Below are positions 9,352 to 19,332 of a DNA stretch of 64,000 nt, in pieces (within the stretch, counting starts at the first letter, position 1; each line of letters starts with the position of its first letter). The position numbers and the translations under genes were made by a program. Location of the stretch: assembly GCA_050699435.1 (NCBI GenBank), contig JBOHGM010000008.1, positions 1-64,000 on the forward strand, given 5' to 3'. A model generated the notes under the pieces. That model saw only the letters and a list, made by a program, of their open reading frames with translations, searched no databases and was not told where the DNA came from. Source of the stretch: GCA-003244245 sp050699435. Lineage in GTDB: Bacteria > Actinomycetota > Actinomycetes > Mycobacteriales > Pseudonocardiaceae.

Positions 9352-10212
9352 TCACCAGCGGGCCAGGACGCGGCAGGGCCCGCCCGAGCCCTCCTCCCAG
9401 GGCACAATCCCCACGACCGCCTCTGCTCCGCGGGGCGGGATCTGCCGCAAGTTGGCGAGATTCTCCAGGCCGTATCGGTCGGCCCCGAGGAGTCGCTTGT
9501 GGACGGGGAAGGTGGTCGACGCCCCGACGTCCAGGCTCAGGGTATCGACGCCGAGCGCGACGATGCGACGCTCCTCCAGCAACCATTCGACGGCCTCGAG
9601 GCCGAACCCCGGGAAGTGCAGCCTGCCGTCCGGACCAGGGTTGCGGTACGCGGCCGGATCGTGCACCCGCCACTCCCATCCCGAATACATATATACGGCG
9701 GCGCGGTGGGGAATGCGGCCATGGCTACGCTCGTAGTCACGCAGGTCGCGGACGTCCACCATGGCGTCGGGATCGTGCTCAGCCCGGCGGGAGATGTCGA
9801 CGACCGCGACCGGGGCGAACATCTCCTCGGGGTCGATCTCCGGGACCAGGCGCCCGCCGGGTGCGAAGTGTCCGGGCGCGTCCAGGTGGGTGCCCACGTG
9901 CTCCGCGAACGACCATGCCTGGACGTAGAAGCCGGTGTCCTCGATCGTGGCGACCGTGCGTCGCCCGGGCGGGTCGCCACCGTAGATGGGGAAGTCGACC
10001 CGAAAGACGTGAGTCAGATCCCGCACATGTCCGTACCGATCGTGGGCGGCCTCGGCGTGGGCGGCCTGGGCGGGGGCGCCCGGCACGGCTACAGCCGCCG
10101 CCGCCACGGTGGCGCCGACGAGAGCGTCTCGCCGGGAGAAGCGCCCGCCCGGCCGGTCGGGCCTGGCGTCGGGTTCGTGGTGCTGGGCGTGGAAGGTCCC
10201 TGGGAGGCACAT
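9352..10212 (-). CDS. Exported cyclase-family metal-dependent hydrolase
   Basis: A 286-residue member of the cyclase family (PF04199) that includes kynurenine formamidase. The metal-binding signature HVGTHLDAPGH is present, with DLTHVF upstream and a later LGVDTLSLD. The N-terminus has a twin-arginine signal (SRRDALVG, an alanine-rich hydrophobic stretch, then AQA), so the folded enzyme is probably exported by Tat. The substrate is unknown; amide or lactone hydrolysis is the family norm. No partner gene is adjacent, and about 90 bases separate it from the TIR remnant. Confidence 0.85.
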   Translation of the reverse strand: MCLPGTFHAQHHEPDARPDRPGGRFSRRDALVGATVAAAAVAVPGAPAQAAHAEAAHDRYGHVRDLTHVFRVDFPIYGGDPPGRRTVATIEDTGFYVQAWSFAEHVGTHLDAPGHFAPGGRLVPEIDPEEMFAPVAVVDISRRAEHDPDAMVDVRDLRDYERSHGRIPHRAAVYMYSGWEWRVHDPAAYRNPGPDGRLHFPGFGLEAVEWLLEERRIVALGVDTLSLDVGASTTFPVHKRLLGADRYGLENLANLRQIPPRGAEAVVGIVPWEEGSGGPCRVLARW

Positions 10213-10304
10213 CGCTTGAGCCTTTCACAGGGGAGCCATGTTTGATACAGCTTCAGGGTGCCGGGCCTCGTCGACCTGGTGATGAGCGACCTCTGACCGC
10301 CACC

Positions 10305-10670
10305 TCACGCGGGTAGCTGGATCACGCGACGAATGACGAACACAATCTTCATGATGTCGGCGTCAAAGTGGTTACGGTCCAAGGTCTGTGCATTGCGGTC
10401 GGCCAGAGTGCGGATGTCCGGAGGTAGTTCAACCACAGCCGGCATCGTGGTGCCTAAGAGCACCGGGATGACGAGGATGTCGCGCTTGAGCGCGACGGCG
10501 ATCTCGTGGCGGACGAAGTCGCCGTCGGCGTCGATCCGGCGCTCGCCATTCGGTGTGGTCACTGTGAGCCACTGCGGTCCGATGAGGGCAAGAAGCGCCG
10601 CGGACGACTCTAGCTCCGCATCGAGGCGACGAGGGAATACCTCCCCCCGGTCCTAGCGACTGGCGATCGA
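10305..10670 (-). pseudogene. TIR-domain protein remnant (N-terminus missing, frameshifted)
   Basis: Reading from right to left, one frame gives VFLDRQSLGPG and the next gives GEVFPRRLDAELESSA, ALLALIGPQWLT and then NGERRIDADGDFVRHEI through a stop at 10305. Together these match the second half of a TIR (Toll/interleukin receptor) domain. The frame changes inside a run of six G (about 10638-10643 on the complementary strand); removing one G would join the segments. The first half of the domain, with its N-terminal strand, is missing upstream, so this is a fragment and not merely a frameshift. TIR proteins often act in antiphage defence as NAD-consuming enzymes. Confidence 0.6.
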
Positions 10671-10925
10671 GGAACACCTGCTGACTTGGGAAATGTTCGC
10701 CAGGACCAGGTGCCCGATTAGTGCCTCGACGTCCCCATCGTGTGGGTCGCGCCGCTTCAGGTGCTGTTCAACGTCTCTGACCGCATCGCGGGTGAAGCAC
10801 TTGTCCCCGTCGTAGGGCAAGGAGACCGTGATACGGCCAGTGGGCTCGTCGGGCGCGGGGTCGAAAGAGCGATTGCGAGAGATCTCCTGCACAACTGCGA
10901 CGTTGCAGTAATGACATTTCAGCAC
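10653..10925 (-). CDS. Small hypothetical protein with a CxxC motif (uncertain)
   Basis: An open frame of 90 codons from a GTG, with a CHYC motif near the start and the phrase TGRITVSLPYDGDKCF. I do not recognise it. It ends in the same frame as, and a few bases into, the TIR remnant, so it may be the fragment that replaced the missing N-terminal half. No good ribosome binding site is visible. It could equally be non-coding. Confidence 0.25.
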   Translation of the reverse strand: MLKCHYCNVAVVQEISRNRSFDPAPDEPTGRITVSLPYDGDKCFTRDAVRDVEQHLKRRDPHDGDVEALIGHLVLANISQVSRCSSIASR

Positions 10926-10981
10926 GATGAGCGTGCCCGCACAGTCCCTCGCAAGGATCTGATCGAACCTCTACGGTGTCT

Positions 10982-11293
10982 TCATCTGTCGCGTACGTCG
11001 GGCTGGGTGCCCCCGAGGCGACGCAAGATCTCGGCGAAGCCTTCCTCCATGCGGCTCTCCAGGCCATCGCGGCCTTCCTCCATGCGGCTCTCCAGGGCAT
11101 CGAGGCTTACCTCTATGCGGCTCTCCAGGGCATCGAGCCGACCGGTGATCGCGTCCAGCTTGCGGCTGTGCTCGGCCAGCGTCTCGGTGTGGCCGTCCAC
11201 CGTCTCCTTGATGTCCAGTACGGTGTCCGAGATCGAGGTGATGTCCTGCTCGGCGCGATCGACGCGCCGCGAAACCTGCTCTGGGCTCGTCAT
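10982..11293 (-). CDS. Small coiled-coil protein with 11-residue repeats
   Basis: A 103-residue, highly charged protein with no cysteines or membrane segments. Residues ~1-50 predict a long helix (VSRRVDRAEQDITSISDTV). From about residue 52 an 11-residue unit repeats three times (LDALESRIEVS, LDALESRMEEG, RDGLESRMEEG), the spacing of a right-handed hendecad coiled coil. In DNA this is a 33-base tandem repeat at about 11045-11145. The ATG at 11293 is chosen because upstream codons are low-complexity. Function unknown; it probably oligomerises. Confidence 0.6.
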   Translation of the reverse strand: MTSPEQVSRRVDRAEQDITSISDTVLDIKETVDGHTETLAEHSRKLDAITGRLDALESRIEVSLDALESRMEEGRDGLESRMEEGFAEILRRLGGTQPDVRDR

Positions 11294-11772
11294 GCCGAGC
11301 AGCGTATCGGTCCCCACCCTGGCCGAGGTGAGGTGATTCGGGGGAGTGCGCGGAGTGGGTGGCGGCGCTGCTGTGGATGCTGGCCCCCGCGATCCGGTTG
11401 GGCTGCCACCGGTGGCGCGGAACCTTCCTGAGGACCAAGTCACCCGTCGACCCGAAGCCCCGTCACCGCGCACGGCTGGAACCCAAGAATGGGACGCGAT
11501 CGTGGTAGCCATGCCGAACAAGCGGTTGTCCCACCTGGCGCCACTGAGTCGCCGTGTTGCCCTTGATCATGCTGAACGTGATGGCCAGGGTGTCCATCGC
11601 GCAACTGGCCGGGCCTGGACCGCCCGATTTGCCTGTCTCGATGCTCACCAACAGTTCGCTGTTCTTCACGGTCCGTCATGCTGATGCAAGAATGTCGTTG
11701 TGACCGCCGATAGCCTGGCTGGCGAGAACTCCACGCCTGAGAGGTCGAAACCATACCTCCTGCACTGCTGAG
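11294..11772. other. Gene-poor stretch before tRNA-Leu
   Basis: No gene is convincing here. A 68-codon minus-strand frame (11463-11669, beginning MKNSELLVSIETGK) exists, but it lacks a good ribosome binding site and recognisable similarity. Base composition is slightly less GC-rich than the flanks. Confidence 0.4.
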
Positions 11773-11856
11773 TGCCGGGAGCGGGACTCGAACCCGCATG
11801 TCCCTAAGGACAGACGCTTTTGAGGCGTCCGCGTATGCCAATTCCGCCATCCCGGC
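11773..11856 (-). tRNA. tRNA-Leu (anticodon CAA)
   Basis: On the minus strand the 7-bp acceptor stem GCCGGGA pairs with TCCCGGC, followed by discriminator A. The anticodon arm is GACGC-CTCAAAA-GCGTC with anticodon CAA, reading UUG codons. The T arm GCGGGTTCGAGTCCCGC is canonical, and a long variable arm lies between it and the anticodon arm, as expected for leucine tRNA. CCA is not encoded. Length is 84 nt. Confidence 0.95.
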
Positions 11857-12076
11857 CAGCACATCGCTCAGCGTCGAACCACCTGGATGCTAGCAGCGCG
11901 CGGGCGGCGGGCGTTCACAGCGGCACGGTCGTGGGTGCCGCTTGTGGGCCGATGGGCTACGGGGGCGGGCTGTTTGAAGGATCACTGTACGGGCGGGGTC
12001 GGGCCGGTCCCCGATGGTGTCCCGGCGCCGCTATCCTTCAGGCCACCGCATTGGTGTGCACGGACGGAGGTCTCCG

Positions 12077-12700
12077 GTGACCCAGCAGGTCGAAGCGAGT
12101 CCCCAGCCCATTGAGCCGGAGGTAGCTCCCACCGCACGCAGGGTGCTCGTCGCGGAGGACGACGCCCTGATCCGCTTGGACCTCGTGGAGATCCTTGCCG
12201 AGGAGGGCTACGCCGTTGTCGGCGAGGCGGGGGACGGGGAGCAGGCCGTCGAGCTGGCCGAACGGCTGCGCCCCGACATTGTGATCATGGACGTGAAGAT
12301 GCCGAAGATGGACGGCATCGACGCCGCGTCGATCATCGCGGAGCGGCGGATCGCTCCGGTGGTCATCCTCACCGCGTTCAGCCAGCGCGACCTGGTGGAA
12401 CGGGCCCGCGACGCCGGTGCGATGGCCTACCTGGTCAAGCCCTTCGGCCGCAGAGACCTGGTGCCTGCGGTGGAGCTGGCCGTTTCGCGGTTCCGCGAAT
12501 TGGTCGCCCTGGAGACCGAGGTGGCCGGACTCGCCGAGCGGCTGGAGACCCGCAAGGCGGTGGAGCGGGCCAAGGGCCTGCTGATGGCACGGCACGGGCT
12601 CACCGAACCCGAGGCGTTCCGCTGGATCCAGCGCAACGCCATGGACCGCCGGACCACTATGAAGGCGGTGGCGCAGGCAGTGATCGAGAGCTTGTCCTGA
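12077..12700 (+). CDS. pdtaR: ANTAR-domain response regulator (PdtaR-like)
   Basis: A 207-residue two-component response regulator that binds RNA rather than DNA. The receiver domain (residues ~22-140) has the acidic pair in AEDDALIRLD, the phosphoacceptor aspartate in IVIMDVKMPKMDG and the conserved lysine in YLVKPFGRRD. The C-terminal ANTAR domain (~145-205) has RKAVERAKGLLM and RWIQRNAM. In mycobacteria the orthologue Rv1626 is phosphorylated by PdtaS and acts as a transcription antiterminator; the kinase is not in this window. The GTG is chosen for a GGAGG site 6 bases upstream. Confidence 0.92.
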   Translation: MTQQVEASPQPIEPEVAPTARRVLVAEDDALIRLDLVEILAEEGYAVVGEAGDGEQAVELAERLRPDIVIMDVKMPKMDGIDAASIIAERRIAPVVILTAFSQRDLVERARDAGAMAYLVKPFGRRDLVPAVELAVSRFRELVALETEVAGLAERLETRKAVERAKGLLMARHGLTEPEAFRWIQRNAMDRRTTMKAVAQAVIESLS

Positions 12701-12900
12701 GCCACCCATGACCTTCGGTCATCGGTGGGTGTCGTAGGCTGCGTCCCTGCCGGGCGGTACGAGGTCGAAGGATTACATCTTCGTCACGGACACGCGATGC
12801 AGCACGCCCGTCACGACACGGCAGGATTACCGTCTGGTGATCGTATGGCGGGTTGCCGCCGTTGGTTGCCCGCCGCATCGTCTGTTCGAAGGAGACATGC

Positions 12901-14232
12901 ATGGCGCAGCGCACAGTGCTCCGCGCGGCAGCCGTTATCGGAGCCCTGTCGGTCGTCATGACCGGCTGCGGGTCCGGTGGTGGCGACACCCCCGCGCCGG
13001 GCACCCAGGAGTCCGCTCCGGGCACGCCGTCCGCGCAGGAGTGTGCACCGCCGGTACAGGCCACGGCGAGTGGCCAGCCGAGCACTGACCCGTTGAAGAT
13101 CGGTTCGTTGCTACCCGAGACCGGCAGCTTGGCCTTCCTCGGCCCGCCTGAGTTCGCCGGCGTTAACGTGGCGGTCGAGGAGATCAACGCCGCCGGTGGC
13201 GTGCTCGGCAGCGATGTCACCCATATCCAGGGTGACTCCGGGGACGCCAAGACCGACACCGCGAACCAGACCGTGGACCGCCAACTCGGCGCCGGCGTGC
13301 AGGTCATCGTGGGCGCCGCCGCATCCGAGGTGACCAAGCTGGTCATCGGCAAGATCACCGGTGCTGGCGTGGTCCAGATCTCCCCGGCCAACACCTCCGA
13401 CGAGTTCACCTGCTGGAAGGACAAGGGCCTGTACTTCCGGACCGCCCCGCCGGACGTGCTGCAGTCCCAGGCCCTCGCGCAGTTGATCACCGCCGATGGG
13501 GCGCAGCGGGTCTCCCTGCTGGCCCGCAATGACCCCTACGGCGCTGGCCTGGCCGACAACACCGAGCAGAACTTGCTCGAAGCCGGCATCCCACAGGGCG
13601 AGATCCAGAAGATCATTTACGACCCGAACGCGACCTCATACAACACCGAGATCGACGACATCCGGCAGTTCAACCCGGATGCGATCGCGGTGATCGGCTT
13701 CGACGAGTCCAAGAAGATCATCACCCGGATGAGCGAAGTGCAGATCGGGCCCGGTGAGAAGCTGGTCTACGGCACCGACGGCAACATGGGCAACGCGCTG
13801 GGCCAGGGCCTGCCACCCGGCCTGCTCGAGGGCATGAAGGGCACCACCCCGCTGAGCGAACTATCCGGCAATTTCCAGGAGCGGCTGACGGAACAGGATC
13901 CCAACCTGGTGGACTTTAACTACGCTGGTGAGTCCTACGACGCCGTCATACTCGTCGCGCTGGCTGCCGAGCAGGTGAAGTCGACCAAGGGGGTGGACAT
14001 CGCCTCGCAGATCAATGAGATAACGCAGGACGGCGAGAAGTGCAGCACGTTCGCCGACTGCAAGGAGATCATCGCCAGCGGCGGTAATGTCGACTACGAC
14101 GGTGTCACGGGCACGCTGGACTTCGTCGACGCCGGTGAGCCGGGCTCCGGCTCCTACGGCGTTCTGCACTTCAACGCGCAGAACCAGATCGATGAGGCCC
14201 GCACCGAATACCGCGTGGTGGGCGGCGCGTGA
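12901..14232 (+). CDS. livK: Branched-chain amino acid-type ABC transporter, substrate-binding lipoprotein
   Basis: A 443-residue periplasmic-binding-type protein anchored by a lipid. The signal peptide ends in a lipobox (MTGC, Cys 21) followed by a Gly/Ser/Pro-rich linker. The mature domain is a Leu/Ile/Val-binding type I fold (KIGSLLPETGSLAFLGPPEF, AVEEINAAGGVLG, NYAGESYDAVILVALA). ATG at 12901 is preceded by AAGGAGA. It is transcribed toward livFGMH and separated from them by a strong hairpin, so the binding protein is expressed from its own promoter. The ligand may be amino acids, amides or urea. Confidence 0.9.
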   Translation: MAQRTVLRAAAVIGALSVVMTGCGSGGGDTPAPGTQESAPGTPSAQECAPPVQATASGQPSTDPLKIGSLLPETGSLAFLGPPEFAGVNVAVEEINAAGGVLGSDVTHIQGDSGDAKTDTANQTVDRQLGAGVQVIVGAAASEVTKLVIGKITGAGVVQISPANTSDEFTCWKDKGLYFRTAPPDVLQSQALAQLITADGAQRVSLLARNDPYGAGLADNTEQNLLEAGIPQGEIQKIIYDPNATSYNTEIDDIRQFNPDAIAVIGFDESKKIITRMSEVQIGPGEKLVYGTDGNMGNALGQGLPPGLLEGMKGTTPLSELSGNFQERLTEQDPNLVDFNYAGESYDAVILVALAAEQVKSTKGVDIASQINEITQDGEKCSTFADCKEIIASGGNVDYDGVTGTLDFVDAGEPGSGSYGVLHFNAQNQIDEARTEYRVVGGA

Positions 14233-14271
14233 GGTACTGACAGCGCACGCCCAACTCACCGCCCCAGGGCC

Positions 14272-14322
14272 GGACAACCCCAGGGCCGGACAACCATTGG
14301 TTGGCCGGCCCTGGGGTTGTCC
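14272..14322. terminator. Bidirectional terminator between livK and livF
   Basis: A perfect 18-bp inverted repeat (14272-14289 with 14305-14322) around a 15-base loop that can itself fold (CAACCA/TGGTTG). It lies between two convergent genes and has no clear T tract, as is common in actinobacteria. Confidence 0.8.
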
Positions 14323-14345
14323 GTGGTGCGGATCGTGCAGGCGGG

Positions 14346-15151
<806 letters not shown>

Positions 15152-15155
<4 letters not shown>

Positions 15156-16138
15156 CGCTGGTCCCTCCTGGCGTGCTTCGGCCCTGTCCTGGTGGAGCCG
15201 GTCCCGGTCGGGGCCGACAGGTCCTCGCCGCGGTGGATGGCCGCCTCAAGTTCGTCCTCGATCTCGGCGACGAGCACGGCCGTCTCGCCCACCGGGTTGC
15301 CCTCGGCGTCGAACTCCAGCGCACGGTCGTGGTGCGATCCGAGGTAGGCATCCACGACCGCCTTATTGGACGACAGCGCCTCCGCCCGGCCCTCGGCGAT
15401 CACGCTGCCCTGCGCCATCACCACCACCCAATCACTGATGTCCCGGATGACGTCCATGTCGTGCTCGACGAACACCACGGTCATGCCATCGTCGCGCAGT
15501 GACCTGACGTGCTGCAGCAGGTTCTCGGTGAGCGCGGGGTTCACCCCCGCCATCGGCTCGTCGAGCATCACGATGGTCGGGTCCATCATCAGCGCTCTGG
15601 CCATCTCCAGCAGCTTGCGCTGCCCGCCGGACAGCGAGCCCGCGAGGTCGTCGGCCTTGGTGTCCAACTGGAACCGCGCGAGCAGTTCCCCCGCCTTACT
15701 GGTGATGGCCCGCTCCTGCGCACCCCAGGTGCCGAGCAGGGCCCCGAAAAACCGCTCCCCGGCCTGGTTCGGCGCGCCAAGGCGCATGTTGTCCAGCACG
15801 GTCAGCCTGGCCAGCGCCTTGGTGAGCTGGAAGGTGCGCACCACGCCGCGGCGGGCCACCTGATGCGGGGCAAGTCTGGCCAGGGAGGTTCCGTTGAAGG
15901 TCCAACGACCGGTGGTGGGGCGGTCGAACCCGGTGAGCACGTTGAACAGGGTCGTCTTACCCGCGCCGTTCGGCCCGATCAGCCCGGTGATGCTGCGCCG
16001 TTGGATCTCGAGGTGGGCCACGTCGACGGCCTTGAGGCCACCGAACGAGCGGATGACTGAGTCGATCACCAGCACCGGGTCGGGTTTCGCGGCGCCGGGT
16101 TCGGCGGGCACCCCGGCAAGCGAGTCCCTAGCGCGCAC
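15152..16138 (-). CDS. livG: Branched-chain amino acid-type ABC transporter ATPase
   Basis: A 328-residue ATPase with Walker A GPNGAGKTTLFNVLTG, signature SLSGGQRKLLEMARAL, Walker B IVMLDEPMAGVNP and the LivG-type VEHDMDVI segment. A C-terminal tail of ~50 residues rich in acidic and alanine residues exceeds the usual length of about 260. The start overlaps the livM stop by 11 bases. Confidence 0.93.
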
Positions 16139-17126
16139 CGATCAGCACCTCCTCCTTCTTCCCGAAGATGCCCTGCGGCCGGAACACCACGAGCAGTATC
16201 AGTGTCACCCCTACCAGAACGAACCGGATGGCGCCGACATCCTGGGTCTGGATGAAGGCGATCAGCGGGTCGGCGCCCGCGGTGGCCTGGCGGAAGAAAT
16301 TGTCGAGGACGGAGATCACGAACCAGAAGATCATCGCTCCGATGACCGGGCCGAATACCCGGCCTGCCCCGCCGATGATGAGCGCCGCATACGCGAAGAA
16401 GGTCTGCGGCGGGGAGTAGAAGTCCGGCGTCAGTGCCTGGGTGGCCAGCGCGAAGACGATCCCGCCGATCGCACCGAACACCCCGCCCAGCGCCAGCGCC
16501 TGCATCTTGTAGGCGAAGACGTTCTTGCCCAGTGCCCTGGCCGCATCCTCGTCCTCTCGGATCGCCCTGAGTACCCGGCCCCACGGGCTGCGCACCAGCA
16601 GGAACACCAGGAGCAACGACACACCGACCACGCTCCAGCCCACGCAGATCGCCCACAGCTCCTGGCCGAGGAAGCGCACTCCGAAGAAGTCGTAGAAGCG
16701 AGCGTTGTCGAACGGACTGAGTGCGCTGAAGCCGTCTCCGAAGCCGGTGAGCCCCTGGGTGCCGCCGGAGAAGTCGGTCATCGAGGTCGATCGGATAACC
16801 AGCCGCAGGATCTCCGCGGCCGCGATCGTCACGATGGCCAGGTAGTCGGCGCGCAGCCGCAGCGTCGGGATCCCGAGCAGCAGCGCGAGCACCACGGCGG
16901 CCGCCATCCCGATCAGCACCCCCGCCCATAACGGTAGGCCGAAGTTGCGCACCGCGATCCCCATGCCGTAGGCGCCGACCAGCGCGAAACCGATCTGCCC
17001 GAAATTGAGTAGGCCGGTGTAACCGAAGTGGATGTTCAGCCCGATGGCGAGCAGCGCGAAGAAGATCGCCGAAGGGCCAACCAGTTGAGCGAGCCCGTTG
17101 GTGAACAGGGTCGAGACGTCGATCAT
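16128..17126 (-). CDS. livM: Branched-chain amino acid-type ABC transporter permease
   Basis: A 332-residue membrane protein with eight to nine hydrophobic segments. The LivM coupling-helix region GRVLRAIREDEDAARALG and the segment LNIHFGYTGLLNFGQIGF are characteristic. ATG at 17126 (MIDVSTLFTNG) is chosen because the upstream open codons are not hydrophobic and overlap livH. It lies 7 bases after the livH stop. Confidence 0.9.
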   Translation of the reverse strand: MIDVSTLFTNGLAQLVGPSAIFFALLAIGLNIHFGYTGLLNFGQIGFALVGAYGMGIAVRNFGLPLWAGVLIGMAAAVVLALLLGIPTLRLRADYLAIVTIAAAEILRLVIRSTSMTDFSGGTQGLTGFGDGFSALSPFDNARFYDFFGVRFLGQELWAICVGWSVVGVSLLLVFLLVRSPWGRVLRAIREDEDAARALGKNVFAYKMQALALGGVFGAIGGIVFALATQALTPDFYSPPQTFFAYAALIIGGAGRVFGPVIGAMIFWFVISVLDNFFRQATAGADPLIAFIQTQDVGAIRFVLVGVTLILLVVFRPQGIFGKKEEVLIGAR

Positions 17127-17133
17127 CTCTTTC

Positions 17134-18537
17134 TCACCCGATCCGCGCGCGACTGCCGAGTAGGCCCTGCGGCCTGAACACCAGGATGACGATGAGTACG
17201 GCGAGCCCGCCCAGATACTTGAGGTCCACCGGGATGATCTCGGCGGAGGCCTGCACCAGTATCCCGACCAGCAGGCACCCCACCAGCGCGCCGTACGCGG
17301 TGCCCAGCCCACCGAGGATCACCCCGGCGAACATCAGCAGCAGCAGCCTGAAACCCATCTCGTACTGCACGGTTCCGGCTAGATCGGACACGCCGTACAA
17401 CACCCCGCCGAGCGCGGCGAGCCCGCCGGCGAGGATCCACACGAACAGCACGACCCGCTCGACGTCGATGCCGGACGCGGCGGCCAGATCTCGGTTGTCC
17501 GACACCGCGCGCATCGCCTTGCCGATCCGGGTGCGCTGCAGCAGCAGCGCGATCCCGACCAAGACGACCAGGCTGATCACGATCGTGGCGAGGTCCTTGT
17601 CGGTGATGCGGATGAGCCCGTAGTCGCGTTCCACCTGGCTGGTGTAGTCGGCGAAGGTCCGGGAGCGGCCTTCGAAGAAGATCAGCACCAGGTAGCGTAA
17701 CGCGATGGCGAGACCGATGGAGGCGATGAGCTGTGCGATCAGGCCGGTGCGGCGTCTGCGCATCGGCCAGAACACTGCCAGGTTGTTCAGTGCGCCGAGG
17801 ACACCACCGGCCACGATCGCCAGCAGCGTCGCCGGGATCAGTTGCATCCCGAGGCCGACGTTGATCGTCCAGGCCACCACGGCCCCGATCATGACCAGCT
17901 CGCCGTACGCGAAGTTGACCAGCCCGGTGGTACCGAAGATCAGCGAAAGGCCCACGCCGGTGATGCCGATGATCAGGCCGAACCGGATGCCGTCGACCAG
18001 CACCCGCAGGACCTGCGCGAGCGGGGAGGTGTCCAGCCCGGTGCGTTCCTCACCGAAGCGGAAGACCACCAGCGACAACCGCCCTTCGGCGACGTCCCTG
18101 GCCACCTCGCCCTGCAGCACCTGCACGCCCTCGGGTAACGATTCCTGGTCGATCCGGAAGGTGTACTGACCGGGTTCCGGAACGGTCAGTTCCCAGCGGC
18201 CACGGGCGTCGGAGGTGGTCTCGGCGACCAGCTCGCCGTCGGCGCCGATGGCCTGCACCCGGACGCCGGCGAGCAGTGTTCCGTCGTCGTTGCGCAGCGT
18301 CCCGCTGACCGGCAGTCCCTCCTCGCCGGGCTGGGCGGGTAGCGACGCCGCGGGGCTGGGGGACGGTCGCTCCGTGCCCAGTGCCCCCGCCAGGACTGGA
18401 GCGGCCAGGCCGAGCAGCGCGGTCCCGGCGATCAGCGTGACGATCAGCACGCGCAGCGGGCGAGAAATCCGGCGGGACAGCCCGGTATCGGGCGACGACG
18501 TCTGGCTCGGTGGTCGCACGGGGCCTGGTGGTCGCAC
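17134..18537 (-). CDS. livH: LivH-type permease with an extra extracytoplasmic carboxypeptidase-regulatory-like domain
   Basis: A 467-residue protein, much longer than typical LivH (~290). Residues ~29-52 form a signal or first membrane helix. Residues ~76-150 read as a beta-sandwich of the carboxypeptidase-regulatory/SpaA type (SGTLRNDDGTLLAGVRVQA, DARGRWELTVPEPGQYTF). The permease follows from about residue 175 (GLSLIFGTTGLVNFAYGELV, RAVSDNRDLAAASGID). The added domain would face outside, near the docking site of the LivK lipoprotein. It is the first gene of the livHMGF operon; a GAGGAGG sits 10 bases before the GTG. Confidence 0.88.
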   Translation of the reverse strand: MRPPGPVRPPSQTSSPDTGLSRRISRPLRVLIVTLIAGTALLGLAAPVLAGALGTERPSPSPAASLPAQPGEEGLPVSGTLRNDDGTLLAGVRVQAIGADGELVAETTSDARGRWELTVPEPGQYTFRIDQESLPEGVQVLQGEVARDVAEGRLSLVVFRFGEERTGLDTSPLAQVLRVLVDGIRFGLIIGITGVGLSLIFGTTGLVNFAYGELVMIGAVVAWTINVGLGMQLIPATLLAIVAGGVLGALNNLAVFWPMRRRRTGLIAQLIASIGLAIALRYLVLIFFEGRSRTFADYTSQVERDYGLIRITDKDLATIVISLVVLVGIALLLQRTRIGKAMRAVSDNRDLAAASGIDVERVVLFVWILAGGLAALGGVLYGVSDLAGTVQYEMGFRLLLLMFAGVILGGLGTAYGALVGCLLVGILVQASAEIIPVDLKYLGGLAVLIVILVFRPQGLLGSRARIG

Positions 18538-18717
18538 AGGTTGTGCGCCTCCTCATGGACAGGGGTCGACGGTGCGGTCAGCGGAGGGCCGGGTGGACCT
18601 GCCGAGGCCCGACCGAGCGCTCAGCTGGGTACTGGGGAGCGCAGACTAGCTGCTAGTTCACCGGATGGAGCCCACCCGTACCCCCAGCGTCTAATATGTG
18701 ACGTAGCGCGGTCGCCC

Positions 18718-18739
18718 TCACCCGGATGGGCGATCCCGG
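18718..18739. repeat. 22-bp direct repeat, left copy flanking the ESX-like cassette
   Basis: Identical to 21308-21329 over 22 bases (core CCCGGATGGGCGATCCCGG). On the minus strand this copy still reads RDRPSG-stop, the C-terminus of the thioesterase gene that carries the right copy. It lies just beyond the last gene of the four-gene cassette. Confidence 0.8.
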
Positions 18740-18774
18740 CCAGGAGGATCCACCGGTCGTGCCGCCGGCGGGTG

Positions 18775-19332
18775 TCATGGCCCCGCCTGGCCCGGGCCCC
18801 GTGCGGCCGGGGGACGGAGCGCCCGGCGGGTGAGCACGGCGCCCAGCAGCGCGAGCACCCCGCAGGACACCGGCAACAGCAGGTAGCCCCTGACCGCCGC
18901 GGTGGCCTCCGAGGCCGGGGCGGACCGCTCGACGGCCGGAGCTGTGAACAGCAGGACGGCGCTGGACAGCGCCGCTGCGCCGAGGGCGCAGCCTGCGATC
19001 GCCAGCAGGGCACGTCCCAGCACCCGGGCGCCCGCCACGTTCACGTGCTCGGCAGTCACGTACCGCCGCGCGCCCAGGACACCCACCGCTGCCGCGAGCA
19101 GCAGGACCGCAGACATGGCCGCGAGTATCACGCCGAACCCGCTGAACGGGTGCTCGGCGGTGGGTAGCCGGAAGCCGGCGAGCAGGGTCGCGACGCCGCC
19201 GACCAGGGCCCACACCAGCAGCAGCAACCCGGTGGCGGTGCATCCAGACCGGATCCGCCGCGCCGCGTGCGCCCCCACCCACCGGTAGTCGGGCGCCGGT
19301 TCCGGTCCGATCGGAATCGGAACGATCATCAT
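18775..19332 (-). CDS. Four-helix membrane protein of the ESX-like cassette
   Basis: A 185-residue protein with four hydrophobic segments (about residues 35-57, 72-95, 112-135 and 150-172) and a charged Arg/Pro-rich C-terminus. I do not recognise a family. ATG at 19332 overlaps the stop of the upstream gene in an ATGA junction, which fixes the start and shows translational coupling. It is the last of four co-directional genes and may be a membrane partner for the secreted-type proteins before it. Confidence 0.7.
   Translation of the reverse strand: MMIVPIPIGPEPAPDYRWVGAHAARRIRSGCTATGLLLLVWALVGGVATLLAGFRLPTAEHPFSGFGVILAAMSAVLLLAAAVGVLGARRYVTAEHVNVAGARVLGRALLAIAGCALGAAALSSAVLLFTAPAVERSAPASEATAAVRGYLLLPVSCGVLALLGAVLTRRALRPPAARGPGQAGP

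Noticed and set aside
11463..11669. Small minus-strand frame that might be a RiPP precursor
   Set aside because: It has one cysteine, no modification enzymes nearby, no clear ribosome binding site, and no recognised leader.
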